Positions 35,101 to 47,258 of a stretch of DNA of 64,000 nucleotides are shown here, piece by piece. Position numbers and translations under genes: made by a program. The stretch comes from Cyanoderma ruficeps (taxonomy: Eukaryota > Chordata > Aves > Passeriformes > Timaliidae), in the NCBI GenBank assembly GCA_008694505.1, contig VZDJ01007749.1:531970-595969 (forward strand), given 5' to 3'. Within the stretch, counting starts at the first letter, position 1. Each line of letters begins with the position of its first letter. A model generated the notes under the pieces. It was not told where the DNA came from and ran no database searches. It saw nothing but the letters and a program-made list of their open reading frames with translations.

Positions 35101-36416
35101 TGCTTTACCCGTCTGACAACACCTTCCTTGTGGCCACAGCATGGCTGAAGACAGGGAAGGATGCTGGTATTCAAACTTTTCTATGGCAGTGTAAGGCCCA
35201 AAACTCCCTTGAAAAGTCTCTTAAAAGGTCTTTGAGTTTTTTCATGTTCCCTGAGTTAGACACAAGGGAGAAGTTCCAACAGGATATTATCAAGAGGTCA
35301 AAAGAACAAAAACTTCACTGCCAACCTTCAGAATATCAGACAGCTTTGGCAAAAAATTTAGAGCAACATCCAGTTAATGCAAGACATTTCACAAAGCATT
35401 GACTTAACCCATTCAACTTCACAAACTCCAAACCTGTCCTATTTTAAGTTGCTCAAAACTTGGAGGAGAGGGAATTAAAAGGAGACAGAAAATATACAGG
35501 AATGAAGGAATATAGCTCCCAATCCTGGTCCCAGCAATGTTCATCTGATAGAAATTCTGAGAGGAGGTGGGGTCAAGACATCCATCATGCAAAGTGTGAT
35601 GAGGAAGAGCCAGTTTAAATTCTTGTTCTCTTTCCTCTTCCCTGCCTGTTGCATTCTTTTTTTGCTGTCAAAAATGTATTGATTTGTTTGTAGCATGGGA
35701 ACTAAGGCTAAGAGATGGTGTAGTCTTTATATTTGTGCTTTCAGTTTTAGCAAGAAGAGATAACTGAACCATCCTGCAGTGTTTAATGTGATGTTAGTAG
35801 GAAGAGATTAGACAAATAATTGCTGATTAATAGCTCTTTTATGTCATTGGATGTGACAGTGAAATATCTCATTTTGTCTGAGCAATTGTTTGTATTTGTA
35901 ATTGGTAATTGGAACTTTATAAGTCATTTGTAATGTAATTAGTAAAAATACATTTGGATTAGTCAATCCAAATGTATTATTTTGTATTCCTTGTTCTAGA
36001 GGGATATAAATAAATCCCTTCTCTTCTACTTGGGGTGATCATATTATCTTATGGTGATAATTCACCGTCTTTTCTAAATTTTTGAAAATCTCAGCCTTCA
36101 GCTTTTTTTTTCTTTCTTTTTTGTTTTGTTGATATATGTATTGGTGGTGTGAATCTAAATTGCAAGTTTTATACAAATGCTCACATTTACAATTTTTTAG
36201 AAATAGACTTCTGAAATTGTTTTATTACATGATGTATTTTTTTCCTTACTTTGTGAATAGCTGACAAAACTTGAAAAACAGCAACAAAGAAAAGAGAAGA
36301 CCAGAACCAAGGTGCCCTCTGAGTCAAGTAGAGAAAGAAATGTCCCCCGAAACAAGGATGACCCCAGTGCCAGCAGTGGAGCAGAAGGAGACGTGTCGTC
36401 AGAAAGAGAGCCTTAG
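25970..36416 (+). CDS. DTD1: DTD1, D-aminoacyl-tRNA deacylase 1 (5 coding exons, 207 aa)
   Basis: DTD1 removes D-amino acids, and glycine mischarged on tRNA-Ala, from tRNA. Coding segments: 25970-26012, 27887-27977, 29933-30168, 33700-33797, 36261-36416. They join in frame to 207 residues (human 209). The DTD fold spans about residues 1-148. It shows the start MKAIVQRVAQASVTVGGEQ, the catalytic-pocket SQFTL motif (residues 78-82) and the chirality-checking Gly-Pro pair (Gly139-Pro140 in NDGPVT) that inserts into the partner subunit's active site. The tail from about 150 is basic then acidic (KLEKQQQRKEKTR ... EGDVSSEREP), like human, where this form is also called DUE-B. The linker after VTIELESPA is shorter than in human. 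Confidence 0.97.
26315..26480 (-). mobile_element. CR1 LINE fragment, antisense, in DTD1 intron 1
   Basis: The + strand shows antisense CR1 landmarks: GAGTTGGAAGGGACCCACAA, CCTGCACAGGACATCCCCAA and GAGCATTGTCCAAACGCTTC. The start CACGGAATCAGAG matches the CR1 3' terminus read backwards. Confidence 0.85.
26481..27886 (+). other. DTD1: Rest of DTD1 intron 1
   Basis: No further exon or repeat is recognised. The intron ends with a long pyrimidine tract and CTCCAG at 27881-27886. Confidence 0.5.
27887..27977 (+). CDS. DTD1: DTD1 coding exon 2 (residues 15-44, part of 45)
   Basis: Encodes VGGEQISSIGRGLCVLLGI then SLEDTQRELEH. The Met45 codon is split at donor AT|GTAAGT. Confidence 0.96.
27978..29932 (+). 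other. DTD1: DTD1 intron 2
   Basis: No exon or repeat is recognised. It ends with a CT-rich tract and TCCCAG at 29927-29932. Confidence 0.5.
29933..30168 (+). CDS. DTD1: DTD1 coding exon 3 (residues 45-123), catalytic core
   Basis: Encodes VRKILNLRVFEDESGKHWS, the LCVSQFTLQC active-site segment and AMPTEQAESFYNNFLEQ. It ends LIK plus one base, donor GTAAGG. Confidence 0.97.
30169..33699 (+). other. DTD1: DTD1 intron 3
   Basis: At 3.5 kb this is the largest intron here. I see only a T run at 31459-31473 and no exon or clear transposon. Confidence 0.5.
33700..33797 (+). CDS. DTD1: DTD1 coding exon 4 (residues 124-156), Gly-cisPro motif
   Basis: Encodes DGKFGAYMQVHIQNDGPVT then IELESPAATVDLKQ. 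Gly139-Pro140 is the cross-subunit proofreading pair. Confidence 0.97.
34434..34740 (+). mobile_element. CR1 LINE reverse-transcriptase fragment in DTD1 intron 4
   Basis: The translation shows CR1 ORF2 reverse-transcriptase landmarks: NYKPINLTLVPGKIVEKIM and, after frame breaks, VDLVFLDFSKAFDTVPR (normally followed by ILLEKL-like residues). The piece is internal, with no CR1 3' end. It is decayed and non-functional. Confidence 0.8.
35947..35978. repeat. Perfect 14-bp inverted repeat with 4-nt loop
   Basis: AATACATTTGGATT (35947-35960), loop AGTC, then the exact reverse complement (35965-35978). It lies in AT-rich sequence of DTD1 intron 4. Confidence 0.8.
36261..36416 (+). CDS. DTD1: DTD1 coding exon 5 (residues 157-207 and stop)
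   Basis: Encodes LTKLEKQQQRKEKTRTKVP and ends SGAEGDVSSEREP, TAG at 36414-36416. The exon continues 21 nt past the stop to a donor GTTTGT at 36438, so the 3' UTR is split. The stop lies too close to the junction to trigger nonsense-mediated decay. Confidence 0.95.
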   Translation: MTKLEKQQQRKEKTRTKVPSESSRERNVPRNKDDPSASSGAEGDVSSEREP

Positions 36417-36437
36417 CTCATCCAAGGCAGGCCACAG

Positions 36438-37799
36438 GTTTGTCTTCTCCTCTCCTCTATAATGCTTGACCCCAAGCCTGTTTCACTAAAGCAGCACATG
36501 CAGAGAGAAGAGCACATGCATTAGAAGAGCTGGAAGATGAAATTTTATAATCTTGGTGGTTTTATAAATTTTACAACCTCTGCTGCTATCTGCAGTTGCA
36601 CACCAGAATGCTGGGGTGGGTGAAAACTTATTCCCAGCTGTATGTTTGGCTGGAGTTGTGGATCTGGCCCAGTTGTGACTGTTCCCATGTTGACTCAGGA
36701 AATGTGAAAGTTTGATCTGATAATACAGCAGTGACTTAACCTAGAATCCTGCATTGTATTCTTCAGATACATGGAGACAGAGGGCTGTATTTCTGTCTGT
36801 CCTCACCTAGCAGGGACCTTACTCTAGAACAGCCCAAATACAGCACAGTCCTCAGCACTGGATGTGGAAAACAGCTCAGAAGCTGAAGACAGGGCAGAAC
36901 AGCAGCTTCCTGTCATGGTTCTTACCTGCCCCTCCTCAGTTTGTTCTTTCCCAGGATGAATTAGTAACAGGCTGTTTTACAGACCTCCACCATGTAATAA
37001 GGACATTAGGGCATCCGTTGAGAGCCTAACTTGCCTCAGCAGCAGGAGATGTTCTGTCCCTTCAGGCACTTGACCTGCAGGACATGCCTAGACATCAGTG
37101 AATGTAATTAGGCTGAATATAGACCTGAATCCTTTGTCATGGCTTATCTGCCTGTGTAGATATGTGTTTATCATACTCTTCCAGTCAGCTTTAAGCCTTC
37201 AGGACACAGCTTTCATTACCTTCCTTCCCCCTTCCTGCCCCCGAAAAGCTACGTTGCTGATTTTGACTTTTCAAATGTTTCCAAGCTCTCAAGAAAGTGT
37301 TATTATCCTTATTTGCACACTGAAGCCCTGAGCTGGCTGTGCGGTTTAATTATTAACAGCTTTGCAAGCTTAAAGTTTAAGCTTTCTCTCATTTTTCTGT
37401 CCCCAGAGTTTGTATATACAATTCAGCATAGTTCATTGCTCACAAAGTTACTTAATTTTTATTTCTTTTTTAAATCTGTGAATTCCCAGGTGGTTAGACA
37501 TTGGGTGATGATTTCTGTTGCATGCAAGGTTTCCCCCCCACTATTTCTGGGTTGTGCGTTGAAATAAGAACATTTTAGAGGGTTTGCAGGCCTTCTGGAG
37601 TGCTTTGGTCAGTCCAGTCTTTCCAATAACATTTGGATTTCTAAGGAGCTGAACTTCTCTAAAATGTGGTATGCAGATAACCTAGCATTAGTTTTCATGC
37701 TGTGACAATAAGCAAAGATTCTTTTCTGTATGGGATTTGAAGGAATCCTGCTTGTTTTCTGCTCTACCTACAGTAATGTTCCTGTTTGTTGCCTTCCAG
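36438..37799 (+). other. DTD1: DTD1 3' UTR intron
   Basis: Bounded by donor CACAG|GTTTGT and acceptor GTTGCCTTCCAG. No exon or repeat is recognised inside. This intron is inferred from splice signals. Confidence 0.5.
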
Positions 37800-38130
37800 T
37801 TTCTTACACAAAAGCTACCCTGAATTCTTGAAGAAAGACCCAACATTCGCCTCACTCGTCAATGACTTTGGAAAAGGATGGAAAATAGGAAAGGAGAGCT
37901 GAGACATTCGAAACCTATCATTCTGTATTGAACCAACCAAAGCAGTGCTATCAGATTCAGTTGTTAATGTGTAGTGTCAGTAGTGAAAAGGACTTGTAAC
38001 ATTTTTGTGTATGCGTTCTCACGTGACTGCTGAGTAAAGGGTGACTCTAGGCAGATGGTAGCAGAACATTTCACTCTCAGTACATAAGCTCCATTTAAAG
38101 AATAAATCAGGGTTTTTCCTTAAACTTACA
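37800..38130 (+). terminator. DTD1: DTD1 terminal 3' UTR exon with poly(A) signal
   Basis: Starts after TTGCCTTCCAG and has AATAAA at 38101-38106. In one frame it is open for its first 33 codons (FLHKSYPEFLKKDPTFASL and on, stop at 37900-37902); see findings. Confidence 0.55.
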
Positions 38131-41100
38131 CTTGAATTCTGAAAATTCTCTGAGCAGGCTTGTGTATTGATCCTCATTCTGTGGTGTCATGTGCTACCTG
38201 TTTCCATTGCAGTGTGCAGATCCATTCATATTTTGGTAAATTGTTAGCTGCTGCCTAACTTCAGGTTAGGCAGTCCAGTCTTTCTGCATGGATTAAGTTA
38301 TTACAAGGGAAGATGAGCCTCTGGTTGTTTATCATGTGGAACACATCTGTCTTGTAAACTTTTTTAAAAACAGAAAAGACTTTATTAAACAAATGATGCC
38401 AGCTGAGTGCTGTTGGTGTTTGTGTATTGCATTCCCTGACTCACTCCAGGGTGTGACAAAAGGAGGGGACACAGAGCTAAAGCTGGGCCAGAAACACCTA
38501 TTGCTTCAACTCATCCACCTTTCCTATGGAAGGCTGGAAGTCAGGCTGCTGACCTGAAATCTTTGCTGTTTCTAACACATCTAAGTAATTTATTTTTGGT
38601 GGCCATAAAAATGTTGCACAGCTGCTCCACCTACTGCATCCAGGACTGCTGACATTGCTGTCAGATCCATGGGAGGCAGAAGAGCATTTGTAAACTGCCA
38701 GCCAAAAACAAGAGCTGAGAAGAAGCTGCAAAGCTGCCAAGGAAGCTTCGGGGGAAATGAAAAGCTGCAGGTTGTTACACTTTGACTTCTTTCAGACATG
38801 ATGGCACCTTTTATATTTGCTATTCCCCAGGTCTGCCTTGCCCTTCCAGTCTGCCCTGGGCACCTGCTGTGACTTCCGTCAGAGCCAGGATGCACAGCTC
38901 TCTCCCTCACTGTAGGGATAACTCACTGGACAGAGTTGTTAATCCAAATGCACATCACAGTTACAATGCTGCACATTGTGTAACCACTGTGTTTTTTTGT
39001 TTTTTTCTTTTTTTAACTTGTAGGCTGCTTGTAACCAGTCAAACCAAGATAGGAGAGTTAGAACTGCACCCTGACATGTTTTTTTAAAAACCATGAAGCT
39101 TAAGTAAAAATTTGGCAAGCTACACAGCTGGCATTTGAACAGGAATGGTGATTGGGCAGGATGGTGGAAGTGTTACACTTAGTCTTGCCTTAAAAATGAC
39201 ACAGTTTTCCATCTGACCATTATATGCAATATACGGAGAAGCTGTATGTTTGGGACAGATGCTTCTTCTTGTCCCGTGCCCAGAGTATCTTTAAGCATCA
39301 CAATTAGTTTCAAAAAAACCAGCAACCAGCCATGCCCACTTAATTTAAAAGTACTGTTTACTTTAGCAAAAGTTATTGCCTTACTCTGGCAGCAAGGCCT
39401 GTTGGGGTACCCAGTATCTCTGAGGGTCCAGCCCTTGCAGATTTGCTTAAAATAATCATAGCGAGACTGCTCTTCAGAGGTGTTTTGTAAAGTAAAAGGC
39501 TTAATATATGAGAAATAATAAACGTTACGGAAACAAAAGAAAAAGCTGAGCACAGGTGTCAGAGAAACCTCTGACACCCTGCTAAAAACATTCCAAAAAG
39601 CCCCTTAGTTTCTTTGCACTCCTTCTTTAGATGGTTGAGGTGGGCTGTTTGGCCCAATGAAATCCGCAACAGCCTTTGAACTACACATTCCAGGCCCAAT
39701 GAGTGCCTCTGTGCTGGCACTGAGCCAGTTACAATGAGAAGGGCACAGAACTTTATAGTTAAACTTACTAAAATGTCTAAAGGTAAATTGAAACTCTTTC
39801 CTTATACAGGAAACTTTGGAGTGGGGGATGCTTTACTACAAAGGCCACTTTTCCAAGTGCAGTTACATGGCTTTGAAATTGGATATCTATCCCATGGATT
39901 TTCCTGCTTGTAGAGAGCTGCAAGCAAAAACCAGGAGACATGAATTCCTGTCTCTTGCCCCTGCTTGATATTTCTTAGGAAAAAATGTTTTCTCAACAAA
40001 AGACACCTCCGATGAAAATGTGCTGCTAATTTTTGACTGCTAAAAACCAGAAAACACAATTATAACACTAAAAAACTTTTGCAGGTGTTTTCCCAACATC
40101 TCCATTCAGATACTGGCTCTAGGGGCTATGATAGTTTGAAAAATAGGATGTTAAGAATGGAACAGTCAGAATAAATTATGTTTCTACAAAGCTGTTTGGG
40201 AAAATGATTGGAGTATTTTATTTTGGGGTGTGAATACAGTAATCAAGGTTAAAATAACATGACTATTGATGTAAGTACCCAGTGGCTAAGCTCATAGTTT
40301 AAAAGCTAGTGTGGACAATTAATAAAAAATGTTCTCATTTACAGAGATACTCATTCATGGAGCACGCCCACACTGACTAGTGGAGTTTCTTCCTTTCAAT
40401 ACCTGCCCAACAAAGGGCAGACAGACTTCCCCAGGCAGGTTTTCAGCTGGTGTGAAGTGTCTGCTCTTCTCTGGCTGCCAGTCCATTCTGAGCATTCCCA
40501 CAATGTTCTCAGAAATGCCCATTTTTGGTCAATTTTGTACCTGAGTGTTTAGAAATGGTTCTCTCTCAGCTCAAGTGCATGTAACTCTGGACTATAACTG
40601 CTGCAGACAGCAAAGGTTTAGTGAAAACTTTTAAAAAGAGATTCCTAAACTCTTTGCATGTATCTGGTTCTCAGTGAAAGTGAAATAGCAGGGCCCTGAC
40701 AGGAATCAGAGCAGATGCTATAAAAATACAGTGGAGGCTGGTCACCTTTCTGTATTCTGGAGTACACATTCATACCAACCTCAGTTTTATTGTAAGTCAT
40801 TCTATTCCAAATGCCTTAGGAGGAGAGCACCCTGTCTTCTCCCCAGTCCATAGTTTGCCAGGCCAAATCCCAGTTCTTCCTATGAAAACTAGCCTCCTGC
40901 TCACCCTGGCATAAATGGCTCAAAGTTGAGCTCTTTCAAAGGGGATGAGGAGCCAGGCTGAAGCTTGAGGGGTTTTTGACAATGGTCTTTGAAAATAAAC
41001 CATGGAAATGCTGAGCTGTGGCTGATCTTGGATCCCCACATTCAGCATGGAAGGGCTGATAGGGCAGGTGTAAACCTATCTAAAACCCCCTATTTCCCTT

Positions 41101-42116
41101 GTAACCCCATCACATGATGCCCACATGATGTGTGGGATTTTAGGAAGTCACCGATGTAAATGGGACTGAGGTCAGAGCAGCACAGCCCTGGTGGAGAAGT
41201 GGTGCCAGGGCCTAGAGACAGCCCGCAGCATGGTGGGGTCTCAACAGCTCTGCTTGTACCACAGGTGTTATCAATAAACTGCTAATCTTTGGTCAAGAGC
41301 TTCTTAGGAATGGCACTTAGCACCAAATGCTTCAAAAGGTCAGGCTGGACCAGGGAATGGGCCAAATATTTTATTTTTCCTAGCTGTTTTCTTTCAGAGA
41401 GCTCCTCTCATTTAGTAAGCGGGCAACAGTATCTGAATATGTTTTTGTTCTTTGTGAGTTTAACCTAATACCCACAGTATTTTAGAGCTGCTCCTTGTAC
41501 TTCCATGCCAAAAAATTATTATTGATTTAATAAATATATTTTCAACATATTGGTGTATGGAGATTGTGCTACAGTTGTGACTTAAGGAGAGGAGATTTAT
41601 GCTTTGCATAAGAGCGTACTTTGCTATTCATTCGAAAGTGTTTTTTCCTCTTGTGTTTAGGTTACCTGGGGGATGTTGACCAGTGCCAGATGAGGTATGA
41701 TGGTAATTTTTTTTCAGTTAAGAACTGGGACTCATTTTATAAAGGTGGTTGAAAATCCTCTGGTTGTATAGAGCATATATATGTGTCTTTTTACTAATCC
41801 TTCTGCACTAACACAACTGTATGCAAAAGGTCGGAGTACTGTGGGGTGGACAGTTCATATGGCAGATGTTATTAACCTGTAAAAGCCTTCCATGGCATAT
41901 CTTCCAAATCTTTGAGTGTATTGGTTTTGTAACAGAAATGCCAAATTTTGACTCCGAGAGGGTGAGGTGTGATTGGCTGCTGAAGCAGGACCAGAGATGT
42001 TTATTGCTTCGAGACTATTTTCCTTTGTGCCACCTGGTGTCAGCAGAACCTAAGAAACTGAAAACCATTACCGTGACCTAAGATGGTTTTCATTAAAGTC
42101 TCCTTCCCTAAAGAAA

Positions 42117-42138
42117 AATTATCATTTAAATGATAATT
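42117..42138. repeat. Perfect 22-bp AT-rich palindrome
   Basis: AATTATCATTT is followed directly by its reverse complement AAATGATAATT. Confidence 0.85.
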
Positions 42139-43590
42139 GAAACCACTGTTTTTTTCAGAGTGTATTTGGTGTATTTGCACTCTCCAGCGTTCAAAAGCTG
42201 TGCAATACAATAATTTTTTCTGCATGTTAACCCAGTGATTTGCATTACATTTGTGCAAACCCCTCAGCCCTGGAGAAGCTGTGAGGGGAAGCAGCAGCTT
42301 CACCTCACACAGCCCTGTGGTGGCACCAGCATTGTCTGTGCTGCCTTTTGGAAGCCTCAGGCTCTGAGCTGTCTCTGGTTCAGAGCATTTCTGTCAAATT
42401 ACACAACTGCAATTTTGGTTGGCAGCACCAATAGATGTGTTCAGAGTGTCAAGGCAGGAGGTGCATTTCCTGAGATGAGTCCGATGCTTACAATCACTCC
42501 TTAGGACTGACAAATATCTGCCAGGGGAAATAGGTGGGTGCTTTTTGAATGAAATCAGAGTATGGTCCTTCTCACATTTGTGTTTACAAGTCTTCTTTGC
42601 CTTTAATTATGCAGTTTGAATCAGAATACGAATATGTCTTTCATTCTGTCATAGGTTTGTTTCTTTGAGGTGCTCTTGCTCCTCAGAAGCGAGACACTGT
42701 TTGTTCTACAATGGATTTTTATTTGTATCGCTTGATAGCTCCAAATAAGTTCGCTCTAATTGCTTTTCTTACTCTCTTTGGGGTTAGGGGGACACAAGAC
42801 AGGAATGTAAAGAGCAAATGCAGTTGGGTGTCAATCCTTAAACACATTCACATTCTAAAAGCTATCATTCTAGAGGAATGCTTCAAAAGGGCAGTCAGAT
42901 GGAATATTTCTCCCCATGGAGAATTGATTATTGTGTCATGGTCTCGCAGTGCTGAGGTTTGCTGTCTCTGAAGCAGGCACAAACAGCAATCAACCAGGCA
43001 ACATTCTCTGGTGTGCTTTAGGAAGTGGAACAGCGTAGGCAACAGCCTTGTGATGCCCAGCCAAGGAACTCCTGGCCAGCATGGAAAATTTCCTAGAGAT
43101 TGATAAATGTCCTTAGAAAAGAAACCTGAACAAACCCCCCTGAACCTGCTTTATGATATGCTAATACATAGTGAGGAGTTGATGAAATGGGAGGGAGGGT
43201 GGAGCAATGGAGATGTTTCTTTTGGATTAAAGGGAATAACAATGAAAACTTTAAGTTTTAGGAAATTTATGGGAATATAGCCAGCAGGCTTTATAAGTTG
43301 AAGTATCCACGGAAACCATGAAATTGTGTGCCTGCTGCAAAACTGCCTCTGTATTTCAGAGGAGAAGAGGGAGGTGAGAAACTCTTTTATTCCAGTTAGT
43401 TTAATATACATATATTGTTAACACATCTAACAAAACATTTTATGAATAAATTTCCACTTCCCCACCTGTGTTTTGGGGAAATCCATGTTATTGTTCTATA
43501 AAACTGATTAGAAATATTTCTGGTGGTAGGACAAATCATATTTTTTCCATTATGCTTCAGTGGTGAAAGTATACTGAGCTACCCAGAATG

Positions 43591-43666
43591 TTCCTTATAC
43601 ATAATATAATGTATAATACATATAATACATAATAATGTATAATTCCTTATACATAATATAATGTAT
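43591..43666. repeat. AT-rich tandem duplication, 52-bp period
   Basis: A 24-nt string beginning TTCCTTATACATAATATAAT occurs at 43591-43614 and again at 43643-43666. The intervening sequence has shorter ATAATACAT repeats. Confidence 0.8.
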
Positions 43667-45320
43667 TATGGATTAAAATCCATAAAGAAAATTGATCAGA
43701 CTATTTAGATTCAGAGTAATATTTCTTTCTAATAGGAGATACTGTTGAGAAGTCCATGGAGTCATATGCAGCCATATGATAAGAAAAACTGATAAGAAAA
43801 CCATCTTGAAGAGCATCATAGTGCATTCTTGCAAGGATAAAAATGCTGACATTAAAACTGGAGCTGGTTATGTTCAACATGGTTTAGGAACAAGGATTTC
43901 AAATTAGCCCAGAAGTTTTGGCAACAACCCCTTAACTTCAAATCTTGTTTGTTGTTGTCTGCTTTGGTGTTCAAACTGTGCTCTGTGTTGATGTGTTTTC
44001 ACTTGGTTTTTTACCTCTGCCAGCTCCAGGAATCTCTCAGGGTGAGCAGGATCTTAGGCTGGGAGAAGGTGTGCTGCTCCTGATGTGGGCACTGGTGTTG
44101 GTGATCCTACAGTATGCACCAGACAAAGCAGAAAGATTTTGCATATCAATACCAGGTCAGTCACAATTATTTTTTCAATTATTTCCTACCTGAAATACAT
44201 GTGTCTATAAAGATAAGCACAGAATACATTTAATTCCTGTTTCTGCCTTGTGCCTCCTAAAGAAGGTGCCAGATGCACTGCTTTTGAGCACATTTTATCT
44301 TACCTTCCAGCATACCTTCTTTCCCCATCATCAAGCTGATCAGCTCCTGCTCCTCTGTCCTTTGTAACCCTGTGTTGGACCCATCCCCTTGGGGCTTCTG
44401 CATAAGCCCAATTTCCAGCACAGCAAAATGGGCTTTGTTTTGGTTTTGGAAATGTTTAGAAGGGTGTAAAAATAAAATAAAAGATGCTGAGAAGGAAAAA
44501 AAACCTGTTTGCCTGTGCAGGCATAAATCCCTTTGAGGTCCCGGTGGGGAAATGGGGAGTAAGGGAGAAGGGGAACAGCAGGAAGCTTGAGTTGTATCTG
44601 TGAGGATTTTTTATTTGGAGCAAACCAAGTGTACTAAAAACGCCTCATGTATAAACGGGATGTTTCTACACTGATGGCAGTGTGCACATCATTATCAAAT
44701 GCAAATGCCATCGATGAATTAAATGCACCAGAATAGTGTTGCCATGCTGTTGTAAATAAAGTATAAAATACATTGACCTGTAATCTTAAGAGCTCTGAAG
44801 TGCAGCCTGTAGGCTGATCATCTGTTCATCCCTAAATGTACATGAGGCAGGAATTTGGGGCATCATTTGTTTGCATCTTTCTGGCCTGCTACATTGGTGT
44901 AACACAATATTTTCCAGTAACTGTACATCTCTGAAGTGTGATGTTTGAGCTCTGAGGTTCATCTACTGTCCCCTCTCTACTGCTCCTGTTAAGTCTGTTT
45001 TATACCAAACCATAGCCTTACATTGGACCTGCTATGGAGGCTAAAAATCAGGGGGACTGATGACTCCTTGAAACAGGAGGAATGAGGAAGAACACAGATA
45101 TCCTGACCTTTGTGCCACACAGTCCTAGACAGATTCTATTACTGGTCCCCCATTCAGAATGTACAGAAGATGCTGAGACCTTTTGGGCCATGGCATTATT
45201 TGTATGATGATGGTTTTCACCTTCAACTTGCCAGCCTGGTCATCAGATTCACTTAATTCAGTTTTCTTATATCACCAGCATCTGGGTAAAGTGGAGGTTT
45301 AGTTCATGAGTGTGGGTTGA

Positions 45321-45623
45321 TGTGGTTTGTTGAGGCTGGGAGTGTCCCACTTCAGGGACAGAAAGAGAAGCAGGCACACAGCAGCGTGAGGGAACAATTC
45401 TTCTCCCTTTATTTACAAATCTGACTCCATTTATACATTTGTACAGAGGTCAAGAGATTGGCTACAGAGGTTGCCACCTCTCAACCTGCATGGTGGACAT
45501 CATCATCAATCATTTCTTCTCTCAGAGGAGAAGTATGCAAACATTCTAAAAATACACATTGTTTAGATGAAGCTGCATGAGAAACGCAGCACAAAGACAG
45601 AAGGCAGAAAACTCAGGGCAACA
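45321..45623 (-). mobile_element. Solo LTR, about 300 bp, antisense, avian ERVK-like
   Basis: It begins TGTGGTTTGT and ends CAACA. Near-matching flanking hexamers (GGTTGA before, GCTTGA after) suggest a 6-bp target duplication with one change. TTTATTTACAAA reads as an AATAAA signal on the minus strand. Length and duplication size fit alpha/beta-retroviral-type LTRs of birds. No coding part. Confidence 0.5.
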
Positions 45624-45908
45624 GCTTGACACAGCATTAATTTAAATAAGCTGAAAATTATGTTTCTGATGAGGAAATCCAGAGACACTGGAGAAACTGC
45701 AGCAGCTCTTTGTATTCAGGAAATCTGTCGGACCAGCTTGGGTTACTGAATGTAGGTATTTTGTGTCTCAAAGCAACAGGGTTGACTATTTCTCTTTCTG
45801 ATTGGTTTGGGATTTGGCAGCTTTTCTCCTTCAAGCCAGATCTTGTTGGAAAATGCATATGTAATGCATATAATGCATGCATATACACATGTATATATGT
45901 ATACACAT
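45624..45908. other. Spacer with low-complexity ATGCAT/ACATGT repeats
   Basis: About 45855-45910 is a run of alternating purine-pyrimidine words (GCATAT, ACACATGTATATATGTATAC). Nothing else is recognised. Confidence 0.6.
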
Positions 45909-46425
45909 GTTGTGGTGTATTTTGGCTTTACCAAATTTCTGCATGCTTCTGTTATTTGTTTTATAATGGTTTGTCCCTGTACCCCCATGTTAAAACCCCT
46001 TTTGGTTTTTCCTTAGTTCTGGCTCATCACTCTCCAACTTTGCCAAGATGGGTAGAAAGTTCTAGTGGGGGGCCAGGGTGATTGGCAGAGCCTCTGCCAT
46101 CCCCTCCCCTTTTTATGTATAGAATTGTCTTGGTAATTGTCCTTTTGTCCTGGGTCACTCCCCCCCTTTCTGAGATTGGTTCTAGATTGTCCCCTGCCCT
46201 CACCACACCCCCTGTACTTAAACTGAGACCCAAATGGAAAAAACTCACTTCTACGTGGGCCACCTGCAGGGTAAAATAAAACCCTGTTGAACTCATGTGA
46301 AGTCCTCCTTTCTTCCACACCAAAGCCACTTCTGCCTGAGGCCAAGACTCACAAAATTGGAAAGGTACTGAGCTGTACCCTTAAATGCAAGTTCGGTGAA
46401 AGAGCTAGCCAGAAACCAGAACCGA
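45909..46425 (+). mobile_element. LTR-like element A, sense
   Basis: Collinear with the element at 47259-47780. Shared blocks are TATAATGGTTTGT, ACCCCCAT, CTGGGTCAC, CCTGTACTTAA, TTTCTTCCACACC and GAGCTAGCCAG. A TATA-like box and an AATAAA (about 46277) lie in the order expected of an LTR. The right end runs into a CA repeat. Confidence 0.55.
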
Positions 46426-46433
46426 ACGCCCGC

Positions 46434-46456
46434 ATACACACACACACACACACACC
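46434..46456. repeat. CA dinucleotide microsatellite
   Basis: About ten CA units. Confidence 0.9.
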
Positions 46457-47258
46457 AAAATAAAATTTGTACAGTGGCACTATAAAACTGCCACTTTATA
46501 TACATACATATGTCATCTATATAAATATATGTCATCTATAATATATATGCACCTGTGTCCTGCAGGGTCTTAAAGAGACACTAACAATTTTGCACACAAA
46601 GAAATATGGGCTACAGCAACATTTTGGGCTACCTTGAACAGTCTGTCATGTCCAACCAGGGATACTTGATATTTTCTTATATAAAATCAACCTTGAATTT
46701 ACCCTAAACTTTAGACATGAGTAGACCCAGCAGGTTTTTGCTTCCCAGGGCAAATTCTCTGTGCTTCTGTTTTTCCAGGCTGATTTGATTGTCAAAACTC
46801 TGACTCAGAGACAATTTACTTCTACCCTTGCTAGAGTCTCCTGAGATGTGTTGCTTAGCATGGGTATTTTCCTGATGTGGTACTCCTCATTTCTTGGGAC
46901 CACTGCCTTCAGTTCACCTCATCTCATCCAATTCTCAAAAAGAATAAAAATATTTACTGTATAATGAAACACAATGTAATAATACTTCATGAGATTTTGT
47001 CTAGACCTATGTTCTCACCCATAAAAACCCTGTTTACAGAAATCTTGAACAACCTTTTCAGTAACAAAGTGGAATATACGGAATATATTTATATTTAGTT
47101 TGCTGTACAAGCTTCACAATAGGTGAAGAGAGAGAGCCTGTAGGAGCAGTTTTATTTCTCCCTTCAGCCTAAATTTCTCTCCTTGAGGGGTGCAGGGCAC
47201 GTTGAAATTTGCAGCATCTTATTTCATGATACTGTCATGTGATACCTCTTTATTGGTC
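46457..47258. other. Spacer between two LTR-like elements
   Basis: AT-rich, with TATATA/CATATA words near 46495-46550. No retroviral coding motif is recognised. Confidence 0.5.

Larger units (their letters stand above)
38131..45320. other. Gene-poor stretch, no gene recognised
   Basis: I find no exon of a known protein on either strand. Human SCP2D1 lies beyond DTD1 as one 156-codon exon; no such open frame is present. Contents noted separately are a 22-bp palindrome and an AT-rich tandem duplication. Confidence 0.5.

Noticed and set aside
41660..41695. Exon-like stretch between a TTTAG and a GTATGA
   Set aside because: Very short, with no recognisable peptide and no neighbouring exons.
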